64,000 bases of DNA from Paraprevotella clara YIT 11840 (GCF_000233955.1 NZ_JH376618.1:1-64000), one strand, 5' to 3'; shown: positions 53,200 to 62,194, numbered from the stretch's first letter. Numbers and translations are program-made. Notes: generated by a model from the letters alone, not told the origin.

Positions 53200-54621
53200 T
53201 CAGATTTTCATCCACTGTTTTCCTCTCAGCCGGATCAGGAATATGATTCCACGGAAGCACAATTCCGCACACATGGCCACCCATACACCTTTCAGGCCCA
53301 TGGTGGGAGCGAGCCACGCCGCCAACGAGATTCGCACGGCCCAGATGCTGAAAAAGTTCATCAATGACGGGACGAGGGTATTGGCTGCCCCGACGAATAC
53401 GCCGTATGATATGATGGCTGCCGCAAACATCGGCTCGGCAAAAGCTTCAATGCGGAGTGCCATTATGCCCAGTCTGCGGATTTCTTCCACGGGAGTCATC
53501 GTACCGATAATCTGCGGGGCAAAGATGTACATCACGACGCCCATTATTCCCATGACCGCCATGCCCATGAATACGGTGATGTAAGCAAAGCGGCGAGTGA
53601 GCCGGCGCCGTCCGGCACCGAGGCTTTGTCCTACCAACGTGGTTGCGGCATCGGCTATCCCGTATCCGGGCATGTAACAAAGGCTTTCGGCGGTGATGGC
53701 AAATGAGTTGGCCGCTATGGCCGGAATGCCGAGAGGAGCCACGATGACGGTGGTCATGATTTGTGCTCCGCAAATGACGACGTGCTCCAGGCCCATCGGC
53801 AGGCTGATACGGATGGAGTTCCGGACTATCGGTGGCGTGGGAAGAGACGGGCTTTTGCGCCATGCTTTTATCTTTAAGCCGGACGAACGGGTGAAGAGAT
53901 ACCATAAGGTTATGGCGGCAGCTACGCTTTCGGCAAGTCCCGTACCCAAGGCGGCACCCTGTACGCCTAATCCCGCACCGGGTATGGACAAGGTCAGCCC
54001 GCCTACGGATAACTCACGCGATGGGAAGATGAGAAAGAAATTGAAAACGACATCGAGAATGCACATCAGTACACCGGCGATACTGGGAATGCGCATGTTG
54101 CCGCTGCAACGTAACATGCCGGCGGCCAGAAAGTTCATTTGCAGGATAGGGAGGAAGAGCGAGAAAATCAGGAAATAAAGCGAGGCGTCGCTACGAATGG
54201 CGCTGTCGCCTCCCAACCATTGGGGCAAGGCTCCGCTGACGGACACTCCGATTGCGGCCAACAGTGCGCTGAATGCAAATGTCGAAGGTACGGAACGGCG
54301 CAATATGGAACGTGCGCAGTCCCAGTCACCGGCTCCGATTCGATGGGCTACTTGTACGGAGAAGCCTGTGGATGCCGCAGCACAAAGTCCCCAGAAAAGC
54401 CATGTGGTGGTGGATACCAATCCGATAGAGGCCGAGGCATTCGCACCGAGGCTTCCCACCATCGCGGCATCGATGTATTGCATGACGATGGCCGAGAGCT
54501 GGGTTACGATGGCGGGTATGCTCAATGCCACCGTAAGGCGGAGCTGTTCGCCGGATGTCATCGGTCGGCCTTCGCGGATTAGGGCGAGCAGGTGGTCTGT
54601 TTTCTTCTTCTTTTCCTTCAT
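53200..54621 (-). CDS. MATE-family efflux transporter
   Basis: 473 residues with twelve predicted helices in two MATE repeats. Signatures: IPAIVTQLSAIVMQYIDAAMVGSLGANASASIGL in the first helices and ISLPMGLEHVVICGAQIMTTVIVAPLG at the start of the second half. It should export drugs or metabolites by Na+ or H+ antiport. It is transcribed from operator site 2 toward the DUF3737 operon and diverges from the AraC gene at 54820. Confidence 0.92.
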   Translation of the reverse strand: MKEKKKKTDHLLALIREGRPMTSGEQLRLTVALSIPAIVTQLSAIVMQYIDAAMVGSLGANASASIGLVSTTTWLFWGLCAAASTGFSVQVAHRIGAGDWDCARSILRRSVPSTFAFSALLAAIGVSVSGALPQWLGGDSAIRSDASLYFLIFSLFLPILQMNFLAAGMLRCSGNMRIPSIAGVLMCILDVVFNFFLIFPSRELSVGGLTLSIPGAGLGVQGAALGTGLAESVAAAITLWYLFTRSSGLKIKAWRKSPSLPTPPIVRNSIRISLPMGLEHVVICGAQIMTTVIVAPLGIPAIAANSFAITAESLCYMPGYGIADAATTLVGQSLGAGRRRLTRRFAYITVFMGMAVMGIMGVVMYIFAPQIIGTMTPVEEIRRLGIMALRIEAFAEPMFAAAIISYGVFVGAANTLVPSLMNFFSIWAVRISLAAWLAPTMGLKGVWVAMCAELCFRGIIFLIRLRGKQWMKI

Positions 54622-54677
54622 GTATGTTTTGGGTCTGTTTGACGGATGGTTTTAGCTTGCACTCTTCTATGGCCATG

Positions 54678-54744
54678 CAAAGTTCGGGAGAAAGTCAGGG
54701 TTGGGGAGTAGACAAATTACGGTTGTTATAACCCGAATTACGGA
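54678..54744 (-). promoter_or_regulatory. Operator site 2, MATE promoter
   Basis: ATTACGG at plus 54716-54722 and 54737-54743 (period 21), with AACCC between and GTAGAC flank at 54708. GAACTTTG, a near -7 element, at plus 54678-54685, again 30 bp from the proximal half-site. The divergent AraC gene has its own -7, TATATTTG, at 54794-54801. Confidence 0.7.
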
Positions 54745-54819
54745 TATTCTTACCAATATTACGATTTCAGGCTGAAGATTAGGGCAAAATCACTATATTT
54801 GTTTCCAAGAACATAAACA

Positions 54820-55734
54820 ATGTGCTTCAATATGGAAGAAATTATCAAGCTCGACACGGTAGGTTTGTACAATAAGCTCTATGGTGTGGAAACGTTGCAT
54901 CCGTTGGTTTCGGTCGTCGATGCTTCGGAAATCAAACAGGATCTTCCGGCAAACGTCACGCTCAACTACGGACTTTATGCCCTTTATCTAAAGCAAACCA
55001 AGTGCGGAGACCTGCGCTACGGTCGGCAGTTATATGATTACCAGGAAGGTACGGTGACGAGTTTTGCACCGGGGCAAGTGGTGGAAGTCCGTCGTGACAC
55101 GAATGTCCGTCCACAATGGCAGGGGTTGGTGTTTCATCCCGATCTGATACGCGGTACTTCGTTGGGACAAGACATCAAACAGTATTCCTTCTTTTCGTAT
55201 GCTTCGAATGAGGCTCTTCATCTGTCCGACGAAGAGAAAAGCATTTACCGAGACTGTCTGGAGAAAATCAAGATGGAGCTGGCCCGTCCGGTGGACAAAC
55301 ATAGCCGCCGCCTCATTGTCCGCAACATCGAACTTCTGTTGGATTATTGCATGCGTTTTTATGAACGGCAATTTGTTACGCGGAGCAAGGTGAACAAAGA
55401 CATTCTGGTAAGATTTGAAGAACAGTTGGATGCTTATTTCCAAGGGGGGCGTCCGCAGTCGGAGGGGCTGCCTACCGTGAAATATTTTGCGGATCGGATG
55501 AACCTGTCGCCCAATTATTTCGGAGATCTCGTCAAGAAAGAAACAGGGCGTACGGCGCAAGAGTACATCCAAGGCAAACTGATAGAGGTGGCCAAGCAGG
55601 AGATTCTCGGTTCGAGCCGTAGCGTAAGCGAGATAGCTTACCGTCTCGGTTTCCAATATCCGCAGCATTTCACACGGATTTTCAAGAAGAGTGTCGGATG
55701 TACGCCGACCGGATATCGGGATTTGCAGGTTTGA
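54820..55734 (+). CDS. AraC-family transcriptional regulator, paralogue 1
   Basis: 304 residues. N-terminal cupin-like ligand domain (about 1-170), then AraC HTH from about 205: VKYFADRMNLSPNYFGDLVKKETGRTAQEYIQGKL and RSVSEIAYRLGFQYPQHFTRIFKKSVGCTPTGYRDLQ. It is co-linear with the AraC gene at 57151 (NIELLLDYCMRFYERQFVTR is shared). It likely binds the four operator sites in this region. Met5 (54832) is an alternative start. Confidence 0.9.
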   Translation: MCFNMEEIIKLDTVGLYNKLYGVETLHPLVSVVDASEIKQDLPANVTLNYGLYALYLKQTKCGDLRYGRQLYDYQEGTVTSFAPGQVVEVRRDTNVRPQWQGLVFHPDLIRGTSLGQDIKQYSFFSYASNEALHLSDEEKSIYRDCLEKIKMELARPVDKHSRRLIVRNIELLLDYCMRFYERQFVTRSKVNKDILVRFEEQLDAYFQGGRPQSEGLPTVKYFADRMNLSPNYFGDLVKKETGRTAQEYIQGKLIEVAKQEILGSSRSVSEIAYRLGFQYPQHFTRIFKKSVGCTPTGYRDLQV

Positions 55735-55755
55735 TAAGAATAGGAGGGAATGAAT

Positions 55756-55802
55756 ATATCGTCCATTCCGTTGGGTGATTGCACCTGCGGAATGGACGAT
55801 AT
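55756..55802. terminator. Bidirectional terminator between the AraC gene and the alpha/beta hydrolase gene
   Basis: A perfect 15-bp stem (ATATCGTCCATTCCG at 55756-55770, its complement at 55788-55802) around 17 nt, then GCTTTTTATT on the plus strand. The genes converge here. Confidence 0.75.
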
Positions 55803-55807
55803 GCTTT

Positions 55808-56881
55808 TTATTTCAGGTATTCCTTGTAGAACTGTTCGAGCTTGTCGAATGGAATGGCTTCCGGATTGTCGTAAAGATCTACGTGGGTGGCTCCGGGGAT
55901 GATCAATAACTCCTTGTTTGGGCCTTGCAATGTCTTGAACGCGTCCTCGCTGAAATAGCGCGAATGGGCTTTTTCCCCGTGGATGAGCAGTACGGCACTC
56001 CGTATTTCGTTGCTGTATGCGAGTATCGGCATGTTGATGAACGGGAGGGACGAGGTTTTGTTCCAACCTCCGTTCGAGTTGAGCGAACGTTTGTGGTAGC
56101 CGCGCGGTGTCTTGTAATAGGCATGGTAGTCCTTCACAAACTGTGGTGCGTCCTCGGGCAACGGGTCGGCGACTCCGCCTGCGAGGGCATACGTTCCGTT
56201 TTTGTAATCTTCCGTGCGTTGTGCGTTGAGTTGCCGGCGGAGTTCGTAGCGCGCGTCGGCGTCCGTCCCGTCGAAATAGCCGTTGGCCGTCACCCGGCTC
56301 ATGTCGTACATGGTAGAGGCCACGGTGGCTTTGATTCTGGTGTCGATGGCTGCCGCATTAAGGGCAAAACCGCCGAACCCGCAGATTCCGAGGATGCCGA
56401 TGCGGTTTTCGTCAACTTCGTCACGTGTGGCGAGATAGTCAACCGCTGCGCAAAAGTCTTCCGTGTTGATGTCGGGTGAAGCCACGTAACGGGGTTCACC
56501 GCCGCTTTCTCCGGTGTAAGAGGGGTCGAAGGCAAGGACCAGGAACCCTCGTTCGGCCAATGTCTGGGCATACAATCCGGAGGCCTGTTCTTTCACGGCT
56601 CCGAACGGGCCGCTCACGGCAATGGCGGGAAACTTGCCTTCCACGTCCCGGGGTACATACAGGTCGGCGGCGAGCGTTATACCGTAGCGGTTGTGGAAAG
56701 TAACTTTCGCGTGGTCTACTTTTTCACTTTTAGGGAACGTCTTGTCCCATTCTTCCGTCAGATTGAGTCTTTTTTCCATAAAGCTATCCTTTTCCAATGG
56801 TTTTACTTGTGCCATAAGGCTTCCCGACACGCAAAGGCATATAGCCATTGTTGCAGGTATGTTTTTCCAAATTTGTTTCAT
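55808..56881 (-). CDS. Secreted alpha/beta hydrolase, dienelactone-hydrolase-like
   Basis: 357 residues from ATG 56881 (MKQIWKNIPATMAICLCVSG...AQ, signal peptide). An alpha/beta-hydrolase core has oxyanion segment VSGPFGAVKEQASGLYA, a nucleophile elbow GICGFGG with Cys instead of Ser, as in dienelactone hydrolase, a downstream acid in VLLIHGEKA, and His in IPGATHVDLYDN. It probably hydrolyses an ester or lactone. It is controlled by operator site 3 and is therefore placed in the AraC regulon. The longer frame to 56911 is rejected because it enters the promoter. Confidence 0.8.
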   Translation of the reverse strand: MKQIWKNIPATMAICLCVSGSLMAQVKPLEKDSFMEKRLNLTEEWDKTFPKSEKVDHAKVTFHNRYGITLAADLYVPRDVEGKFPAIAVSGPFGAVKEQASGLYAQTLAERGFLVLAFDPSYTGESGGEPRYVASPDINTEDFCAAVDYLATRDEVDENRIGILGICGFGGFALNAAAIDTRIKATVASTMYDMSRVTANGYFDGTDADARYELRRQLNAQRTEDYKNGTYALAGGVADPLPEDAPQFVKDYHAYYKTPRGYHKRSLNSNGGWNKTSSLPFINMPILAYSNEIRSAVLLIHGEKAHSRYFSEDAFKTLQGPNKELLIIPGATHVDLYDNPEAIPFDKLEQFYKEYLK

Positions 56882-56908
56882 TTCGTTTAGGGTTTGGTTT
56901 GATGAAGG

Positions 56909-56975
56909 CAAAGATAGGGACTTATGTGCTTGCTGCGGGTAGACGGATTACGGATTCTGCAACCCTAATTACAGA
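56909..56975 (-). promoter_or_regulatory. Operator site 3, alpha/beta hydrolase promoter
   Basis: ATTACGG at plus 56947-56953 and ATTACAG at 56968-56974 (period 21), CAACCC between, GTAGACGG flank at 56939. Perfect -7 TATCTTTG at plus 56909-56916, 30 bp from the proximal half-site. Confidence 0.75.
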
Positions 56976-57008
56976 TTTGGGGATGGCTCGCTCCGGCAAA
57001 AAAAGAAA

Positions 57009-57075
57009 TCCGTAATTAGGGTTGTTGTATCCGTAATTGGGGTTATATAAGCGAAAGGATAATCTGCTACCTTTG
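57009..57075 (+). promoter_or_regulatory. Operator site 4, promoter of the second AraC gene
   Basis: Same motif on the other strand and so in the same orientation to its gene: CCGTAAT at 57010-57016 and 57031-57037 (period 21), GGGTTG between. -7 TACCTTTG at 57068-57075, 30 bp downstream. It implies autoregulation of this AraC gene or control by its paralogue. Confidence 0.75.
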
Positions 57076-57150
57076 TAATAACCTATGAGATAAACATGAG
57101 TATGAAAAAGGTTATACACGGAGCCGGAGGCTTCGTATGGATAGGGTAAA

Positions 57151-58071
57151 ATGGCAAAGACAGGAGTGAAAAAGGATAATAAGACATTGGACATAAAGAC
57201 CGTGTGCGAATGTTGTCATTGTTTGGGCAGCAAGACGCTGCATCCGCAGGTGAGCCTTATCAATCTGGAAAAGCCGGAACTGGAAGAGGATGCCGTGAAG
57301 TTCGAATTCTATGCCATCTTGTTGATAGAGGATTGTCCGGACGGTTGTTGCTGTTGCGGCCGGAAGTATTATGATTATTCCGTGGCCACGATGGTATTCC
57401 TTACGCCGGGTGAAATCTTCCGTATGAGCAAGGAAGACACGTTGCCCCCCAAGGGCTGGCTCCTGGCATTCCATCCCGACTTGCTGTTCCGCACCTCGCT
57501 CAAGAACCACATCAAGAATTATACTTTCTTTTCTTATCACAAGGAAGAGGCGTTACACCTCTCCCGGCGAGAGACTTCCACAGTGACTTGCCTGTTGGAG
57601 CATATAGAAGAAGAACTGCACCATCCGATTGATGCACATACCGGTACCATCCTTTCGCGCCACATCGAACTTTTGTTGGATTATTGTACGCGGTTCTACG
57701 AACGCCAATTCATTACCCGTGAAAACAAAAACAAGCTTTTGCTGGCCCGTCTGGACCGCATGTTCGATGAATATCTTGATTCCGGACGGTTGTCGGCAGG
57801 AGGTTTGCCCGTCCTGGCGCAGTGTGCCGCTGCGCTGAATCTGTCTGCGGCTTATTTTTCCGACTTGTTGAAGTTCGAGACCGGTAAGAGTTTGGAGGAA
57901 TATTTTGAGTTCAGGAGACTGGATACGGCCCGGCGTTTATTGTCGGAAGGCATGCACACACCGGCCGAAGTGGCCCGTTTGCTGGGGTATCCGAACGTAC
58001 AATGTTTCAGTCTGATATTTAAAAGGGTGGTAGGGGTGCCGCCGGGTGAGTTCCGTTATTCACGGAATTAA
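57151..58071 (+). CDS. AraC-family regulator, paralogue 2, with two cysteine clusters
   Basis: 306 residues, same layout as 54820-55734. The N-terminal domain has cysteines 19, 21, 22 and 24 (VCECCHCLG) and 62, 66, 67, 68 and 69 (CPDGCCCCG), absent in paralogue 1 except for one Cys. The HTH is in the C-terminal 100 residues (VLAQCAAALNLSAAYFSDLLKFETGKSL, HTPAEVARLLGYPNVQCFSLIFKRVVGVPPGEFR). The clusters suggest metal, Fe-S or thiol-reactive electrophile sensing. Operator site 4 is upstream. It likely turns on the pump, lyase and hydrolase under stress. Confidence 0.88.
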   Translation: MAKTGVKKDNKTLDIKTVCECCHCLGSKTLHPQVSLINLEKPELEEDAVKFEFYAILLIEDCPDGCCCCGRKYYDYSVATMVFLTPGEIFRMSKEDTLPPKGWLLAFHPDLLFRTSLKNHIKNYTFFSYHKEEALHLSRRETSTVTCLLEHIEEELHHPIDAHTGTILSRHIELLLDYCTRFYERQFITRENKNKLLLARLDRMFDEYLDSGRLSAGGLPVLAQCAAALNLSAAYFSDLLKFETGKSLEEYFEFRRLDTARRLLSEGMHTPAEVARLLGYPNVQCFSLIFKRVVGVPPGEFRYSRN

Positions 58072-58107
58072 AAACCTCTGCACCCGTGAAGCGGATGCAG
58101 AGGTTTT
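58071..58107. terminator. Bidirectional terminator between the AraC and carboxyltransferase genes
   Basis: AAAACCTCTGCA (58071-58082) pairs with TGCAGAGGTTTT (58096-58107), A-run on one side and T-run on the other, between convergent genes. Confidence 0.8.
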
Positions 58108-58111
58108 GAGG

Positions 58112-59644
58112 TTATAACGGCATATTGCCGTGCTTCTTGGGCGGATTGCTTTGATTTTTGTTTCGGGCCATCTCCAAGGCGCGGATGAGTTTCCGGCGTG
58201 TGTCGCGCGGCATGATGATTTCGTCCACCAGTCCGCGCTCGGCTGCGCGGTAGGGATTGGAGAACTCTTCTTCGTATGCTTCCACAGCCGTCTTTTTCTC
58301 CTCCTCCGATGCTTTACGGTAGAGGATGTTGATGGCACCGGATGCCCCCATGACTGCAATTTCGGCTTGCGGCCAGGCAAAGTTCACATCAGCACCGATC
58401 ATCTTGCTGGCCATGACGATATAGGCTCCGCCATAGGCTTTACGCGTAATCAGCGTGATTTTGGGAACGGTGGCCTCGGCGTAGGCATACACGATTTTGG
58501 CACCGTGACGGATGATACCGTCATGTTCTTGTGCCGTACCCGGCAAGAAGCCCGGTACGTCTTCGAACGTCACCAAAGGGATGTTGAAACAGTCGCAGAA
58601 ACGGATGAAGCGGGCGGCTTTGTCCGAAGCGTCGATGTCGAGCACGCCGGCCAGGAATGCCGGTTGGTTGGCGATGATGCCGACGGTTTGTCCTCCGAGG
58701 CGGGCGAAACCGATGACGATGTTCTTGGCAAAATGCGGCATCACTTCAAAGAAATATTGGTTGTCCACGACCGGTTCGATAACGTCTTTGATGTCGTATG
58801 GTTGGTTCGGATCTTCCGGAATCACCGTCTGCAAACTTTCCACACGGCGGTTCGCGTCGTCGCTGCAAGGCACGATCGGCGCGTCCTCCATGTTGTTGGA
58901 CGGCAGGAAACTGAGCAGTTCGCGGAGTTGCATCAGTGTTTCTTCTTCCGTCGGATAGACAAAATGAGCCACGCCGCTCTTGCTGCTGTGCGTGTAAGCT
59001 CCTCCCAACTCTTCCTTGTCCACCACTTCATTGGTCACGGCCTTTACCACATCCGGTCCGGTGATGAACATGTGGCTGTTTTCGTTGACCATGAAAATAA
59101 AGTCGGTGAGGGCGGGAGAGTAGCAGGCACCTCCGGCACACGGGCCGAGGATGGCCGTGAGCTGGGGAATCACGCCGGAGGCCATCGTATTCTGGTAGAA
59201 TATGGAAGCGTATCCCGCCAGGCTGGTGATGCCTTCCTGTATGCGGGCGCCTCCCGAATCGTTCAGCCCGATGATGGGTGCGCCGCTCTTCAAGGCCAAA
59301 GTCTGCACTTTTACGATTTTGGCTGCGTTGGTCTCGCTCAACGAACCGCCGTGTACGGTGAAGTCGTAAGCGTAAACGAACACCTGCCGTCCGTCTATCT
59401 TGCCGTGACCGCACACCACGCCGTCTCCCGGAATCTGTTTCTTGTCCATTCCGAAGCGGGTACAACGGTGGTTCACGAATTTGTCTATTTCGCAGAACGT
59501 GTCTTTGTCGAGCAACATGTCGATGCGTTCGCGTGCCGTCATGCGGCCCGAGGCGTGTTGCTTTTCTATCTTGTCCGGTCCGCCACCCTGCGAAGCCCGT
59601 TTGTCCAATTCCTCAAACCGGGCATATAGTTCTTCTCTTTTCAT
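58112..59644 (-). CDS. Acyl-CoA carboxylase beta (carboxyltransferase) subunit
   Basis: 510 residues, the usual length of propionyl-CoA carboxylase beta or methylmalonyl-CoA decarboxylase alpha. Motifs: FVYAYDFTVHGGSLSETNAAKIVK, GGARIQEGITSLAGYASIF, GPCAGGACYSPALTDFIFMV, DVPGFLPGTAQEHDGIIRHGAK and TLITRKAYGGAYIVMASK. It transfers CO2 from biotin to propionyl-CoA (or in reverse). Last gene of the three-gene operon; overlaps the biotin carrier gene by four bases. No membrane subunit is nearby, favouring a soluble carboxylase. Confidence 0.9.
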   Translation of the reverse strand: MKREELYARFEELDKRASQGGGPDKIEKQHASGRMTARERIDMLLDKDTFCEIDKFVNHRCTRFGMDKKQIPGDGVVCGHGKIDGRQVFVYAYDFTVHGGSLSETNAAKIVKVQTLALKSGAPIIGLNDSGGARIQEGITSLAGYASIFYQNTMASGVIPQLTAILGPCAGGACYSPALTDFIFMVNENSHMFITGPDVVKAVTNEVVDKEELGGAYTHSSKSGVAHFVYPTEEETLMQLRELLSFLPSNNMEDAPIVPCSDDANRRVESLQTVIPEDPNQPYDIKDVIEPVVDNQYFFEVMPHFAKNIVIGFARLGGQTVGIIANQPAFLAGVLDIDASDKAARFIRFCDCFNIPLVTFEDVPGFLPGTAQEHDGIIRHGAKIVYAYAEATVPKITLITRKAYGGAYIVMASKMIGADVNFAWPQAEIAVMGASGAINILYRKASEEEKKTAVEAYEEEFSNPYRAAERGLVDEIIMPRDTRRKLIRALEMARNKNQSNPPKKHGNMPL

Positions 59645-60156
59645 GCTTCTTGTATGAGTTCTAATTCTATCAACGTTTGATTGTCTTGTACGGCCTCTCC
59701 CTCTGTCACGAGAATGTTTTTCACCCTACAGTCCGAACTGACCTTATAATTGCTTTGCATCTTCATGGCTTCGAGTACGATGGCGATGTCACCTGCCTTC
59801 AACTCGTCGCCCGGCTGTACGGGGATGCTGACCACCTTGCCTGGCATGGGAGCCACGATTTTATCCGACTGGCGTTCGTCCGCATGCTTTTTCATGCGGA
59901 GGTATTTGGCCTGTGTGTCCACCACGTCCACGTGGTAGGAGCGGTAGAACATGTTCACGTCGTAGCTCTTTCCGCCTTCGCCGCGAATCAGTTCCGCATT
60001 ATAGGAATTACCGTCGTGCAGGATGGAGCAACTGCCGTTTTCGGCCATGACGATGTCCACCACGCACGGTTTGCCGTCGATGGTGAGTTCCACGCGGTTT
60101 CCCTCTTTGTTTACCAATGTCACGTCCGCGACACGGTCTCCTATGTGTATTTCCAT
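59641..60156 (-). CDS. Biotin carboxyl carrier protein
   Basis: 171 residues. C-terminal biotinyl domain APMPGKVVSIPVQPGDELKAGDIAIVLEAMKMQSN, with biotinylation Lys132 in EAMKM. The N-terminal 90 residues (VELTIDGKPCVVDI...) are a linker domain as in biotin carboxylase accessory regions. It carries biotin between the carboxylase and carboxyltransferase encoded on either side. Confidence 0.92.
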   Translation of the reverse strand: MEIHIGDRVADVTLVNKEGNRVELTIDGKPCVVDIVMAENGSCSILHDGNSYNAELIRGEGGKSYDVNMFYRSYHVDVVDTQAKYLRMKKHADERQSDKIVAPMPGKVVSIPVQPGDELKAGDIAIVLEAMKMQSNYKVSSDCRVKNILVTEGEAVQDNQTLIELELIQEA

Positions 60157-60174
60157 AAAATATCCCTTTCCTTA

Positions 60175-61686
60175 TTATATACGTAATACTCCCTTTTGCA
60201 GGCCGAACTCGCGCCAACGGCTGATGGGGCGGGAGTCTGTCGTGCGCACGGGGCTGTTCTCTTCCAGATTGAACAGGTAGTCCACGTAGGCGGCTATCAT
60301 GGCCATGTTTTCTATCTCTTCGTTCTCTCCGTTGCTGCGTTGCAGCGAACGGGAATATTTTGACAGGAATGAAGTGTCGTATTCGCCTTTCACAAAAGCC
60401 GGAGCGTACATGATGCGGCGCAGGTAGCTGATGTTGGTTTTCAGTCCCGTGATTTTGAATTCATACAACACACGCCGCATACGTTCGATGGCAAACTGGC
60501 GGTTTGTGGCCCATACGATGAGCTTGCCGATCATCGGGTCGTAGTAGAGGGGGATTTCGTAACCTTCGTACACGTAGCTGTCGATACGCACACCGATGCC
60601 GTTCGGCTCCGTGAGTTGGCGGATGATGCCGGGGCAGGGGATAAACCCGTTTTCCGTGTCTTCGGCGCAGATACGGCACTCGATGGCGTGTCCGCGTTGG
60701 AAGAGATCCTCTTGTTTGAAGCGCAGTGCTTCACCACCTGCCACATGGAGTTGTTCTTTGACGAGGTCTACGCCCACCACTTCTTCCGTGATGGGGTGTT
60801 CCACTTGCAGACGGGTGTTCATCTCCAGGAAATAAAAGTGGCGGTATTTGTCCACCAGAAATTCTATGGTACCGGCACCACGGTAGTTCACCGCCCGGGC
60901 GGCGGCTACGGCTTTCTCGCCCATCTCCCGGCGGAGTTCCGGCGTGAGGAAAGGCGAAGGGCTTTCTTCCACGATTTTCTGGTTGCGGCGTTGCACGGAG
61001 CACTCCCGGTCGAAGAGATGCACCACGTTGCCATAGGCATCCCCAAGTATTTGGAACTCGATATGGTGCGGCTCTTCCACGAATTTCTCCAGATACACCG
61101 TGTCGTCCCCGAAAGAAGACATGGATTCCGAGCGGGCCGAGTCGTAAGCCTCTTTCACTTCGTCTTCGCTATGGATGAGGCGCATGCCTTTTCCGCCGCC
61201 ACCCATGGAGGCTTTCAGCATGACGGGAAAACCTATTTCCTTGCAGATGCGTAAGGCTTCATCAGCGTCTTTCAGCGGTTCGGCAGTGCCCGGAACCACC
61301 GGTACTCCGGCCGCCATCATGCGTTGTCGGGCTGCAATCTTGTCTCCCATGGCTTCCATCGTATCGGCTGTCGGGCCGATGAAGATGATGCCTACGGCAT
61401 CGCAACGGCGGACAAACTCCGCATTCTCGGACAGAAAGCCGTAGCCGGGATGGACGGCATCGGCTTTGCATTTTACGGCCACGTCGATGATACGGTCGAT
61501 GTTCAGATAACTTTCGTGCGACTCGGCCGCGCCGATGCAGTAAGCTTCGTCGGCATACATCACGTGCCTTGACGTACGGTCGGCCTCAGAAAATACGGCC
61601 ACGGTACGCAGACCCATTTCGCGGCACGAGCGCATGACCCGTACAGCGATTTCGCCACGATTGGCGATCAAAACTTTTTTAATCAT
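60175..61686 (-). CDS. accC: Biotin carboxylase subunit
   Basis: 503 residues from ATG 61686 (MIKKVLIANRGEIAVRVMRSC). A longer frame to 61839 runs through the riboswitch and is rejected. ATP-grasp signatures: KASMGGGGKGMRLIHSEDEV, DRECSVQRRNQKIVEESPSP, GAGTIEFLVDK, FLEMNTRLQVEHPITEEVVGVDLVKEQL. It carboxylates biotin using bicarbonate and ATP. It is the first gene of the operon, with a cobalamin riboswitch in its leader. The C-terminus is about 50 residues longer than in the E. coli enzyme. Confidence 0.93.
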   Translation of the reverse strand: MIKKVLIANRGEIAVRVMRSCREMGLRTVAVFSEADRTSRHVMYADEAYCIGAAESHESYLNIDRIIDVAVKCKADAVHPGYGFLSENAEFVRRCDAVGIIFIGPTADTMEAMGDKIAARQRMMAAGVPVVPGTAEPLKDADEALRICKEIGFPVMLKASMGGGGKGMRLIHSEDEVKEAYDSARSESMSSFGDDTVYLEKFVEEPHHIEFQILGDAYGNVVHLFDRECSVQRRNQKIVEESPSPFLTPELRREMGEKAVAAARAVNYRGAGTIEFLVDKYRHFYFLEMNTRLQVEHPITEEVVGVDLVKEQLHVAGGEALRFKQEDLFQRGHAIECRICAEDTENGFIPCPGIIRQLTEPNGIGVRIDSYVYEGYEIPLYYDPMIGKLIVWATNRQFAIERMRRVLYEFKITGLKTNISYLRRIMYAPAFVKGEYDTSFLSKYSRSLQRSNGENEEIENMAMIAAYVDYLFNLEENSPVRTTDSRPISRWREFGLQKGVLRI

Positions 61687-61748
61687 CTTTATTTCATTTA
61701 TCCTACATGTTCTCCTAACCCACGAGCAAGAACAGTTCTTTAGTGAAT

Positions 61749-61926
61749 GGCAGGTCTTCTGACTCGCCCCCTTTCTGAAACCTTCCCGGCCATGACAAAC
61801 AAGTGGCCAGTGGTGATGGTGCTTTTTCAGAAAGTTCACGGAGCATCACAGCAGCGGGACTGTCCGGGATTTGCACCCGATTCCCTTTTAATCCGTACGC
61901 AAGGACTTGCGCACAGAACCGATTCT
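61749..61926 (-). promoter_or_regulatory. Cobalamin (B12) riboswitch upstream of the acyl-CoA carboxylase operon
   Basis: Read on the minus strand: AATCGGTTC, AAAAGGGAATCGGGTGCAAA, CCGGACAGTCCCGCTGCTGT and GATGC, all conserved parts of the cobalamin element, then a variable arm, GGCCGGGAAGG, and the B12-box match AGTCAGAAGACCTGCC at plus 61750-61765. About 60 nt separate it from the start codon. GTTCT (61729-61733) can pair with AGAAC (61709-61713) next to an AGGAG, so translation control is possible. Cofactor binding normally lowers expression. Confidence 0.9.
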
Positions 61927-62194
61927 TGTGCAAAGGTACGTCTTTTTTCCATTACAGCCTAATGGTTTCAAAAGAAATTAATTCTCCGTAGGACGGAAGA
62001 TGTCGGGCGGATTTGTGGAGAATGTCTTTTTGTTACTGTATGGGAGGATTTCGGTTCAAAAAGACAGCGTTTTCGTTTTATCTGACAGGCCAAAAACGGG
62101 TGAACCGTAGCATACAGTGCATCTTCTTGTATATTTATACGGTATATGCGTTGCTGTTTTGCATATTTTCTGCATATATGCAATTCAATCTCAA

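Noticed and set aside
58130-59629. 499-residue plus-strand frame
   Set aside because: Antisense of the carboxyltransferase, whose minus frame carries all family motifs.
61687-61839. N-terminal extension of the biotin carboxylase
   Set aside because: It translates the cobalamin riboswitch; the conserved family start is MIKKVLIANRGE at 61686.
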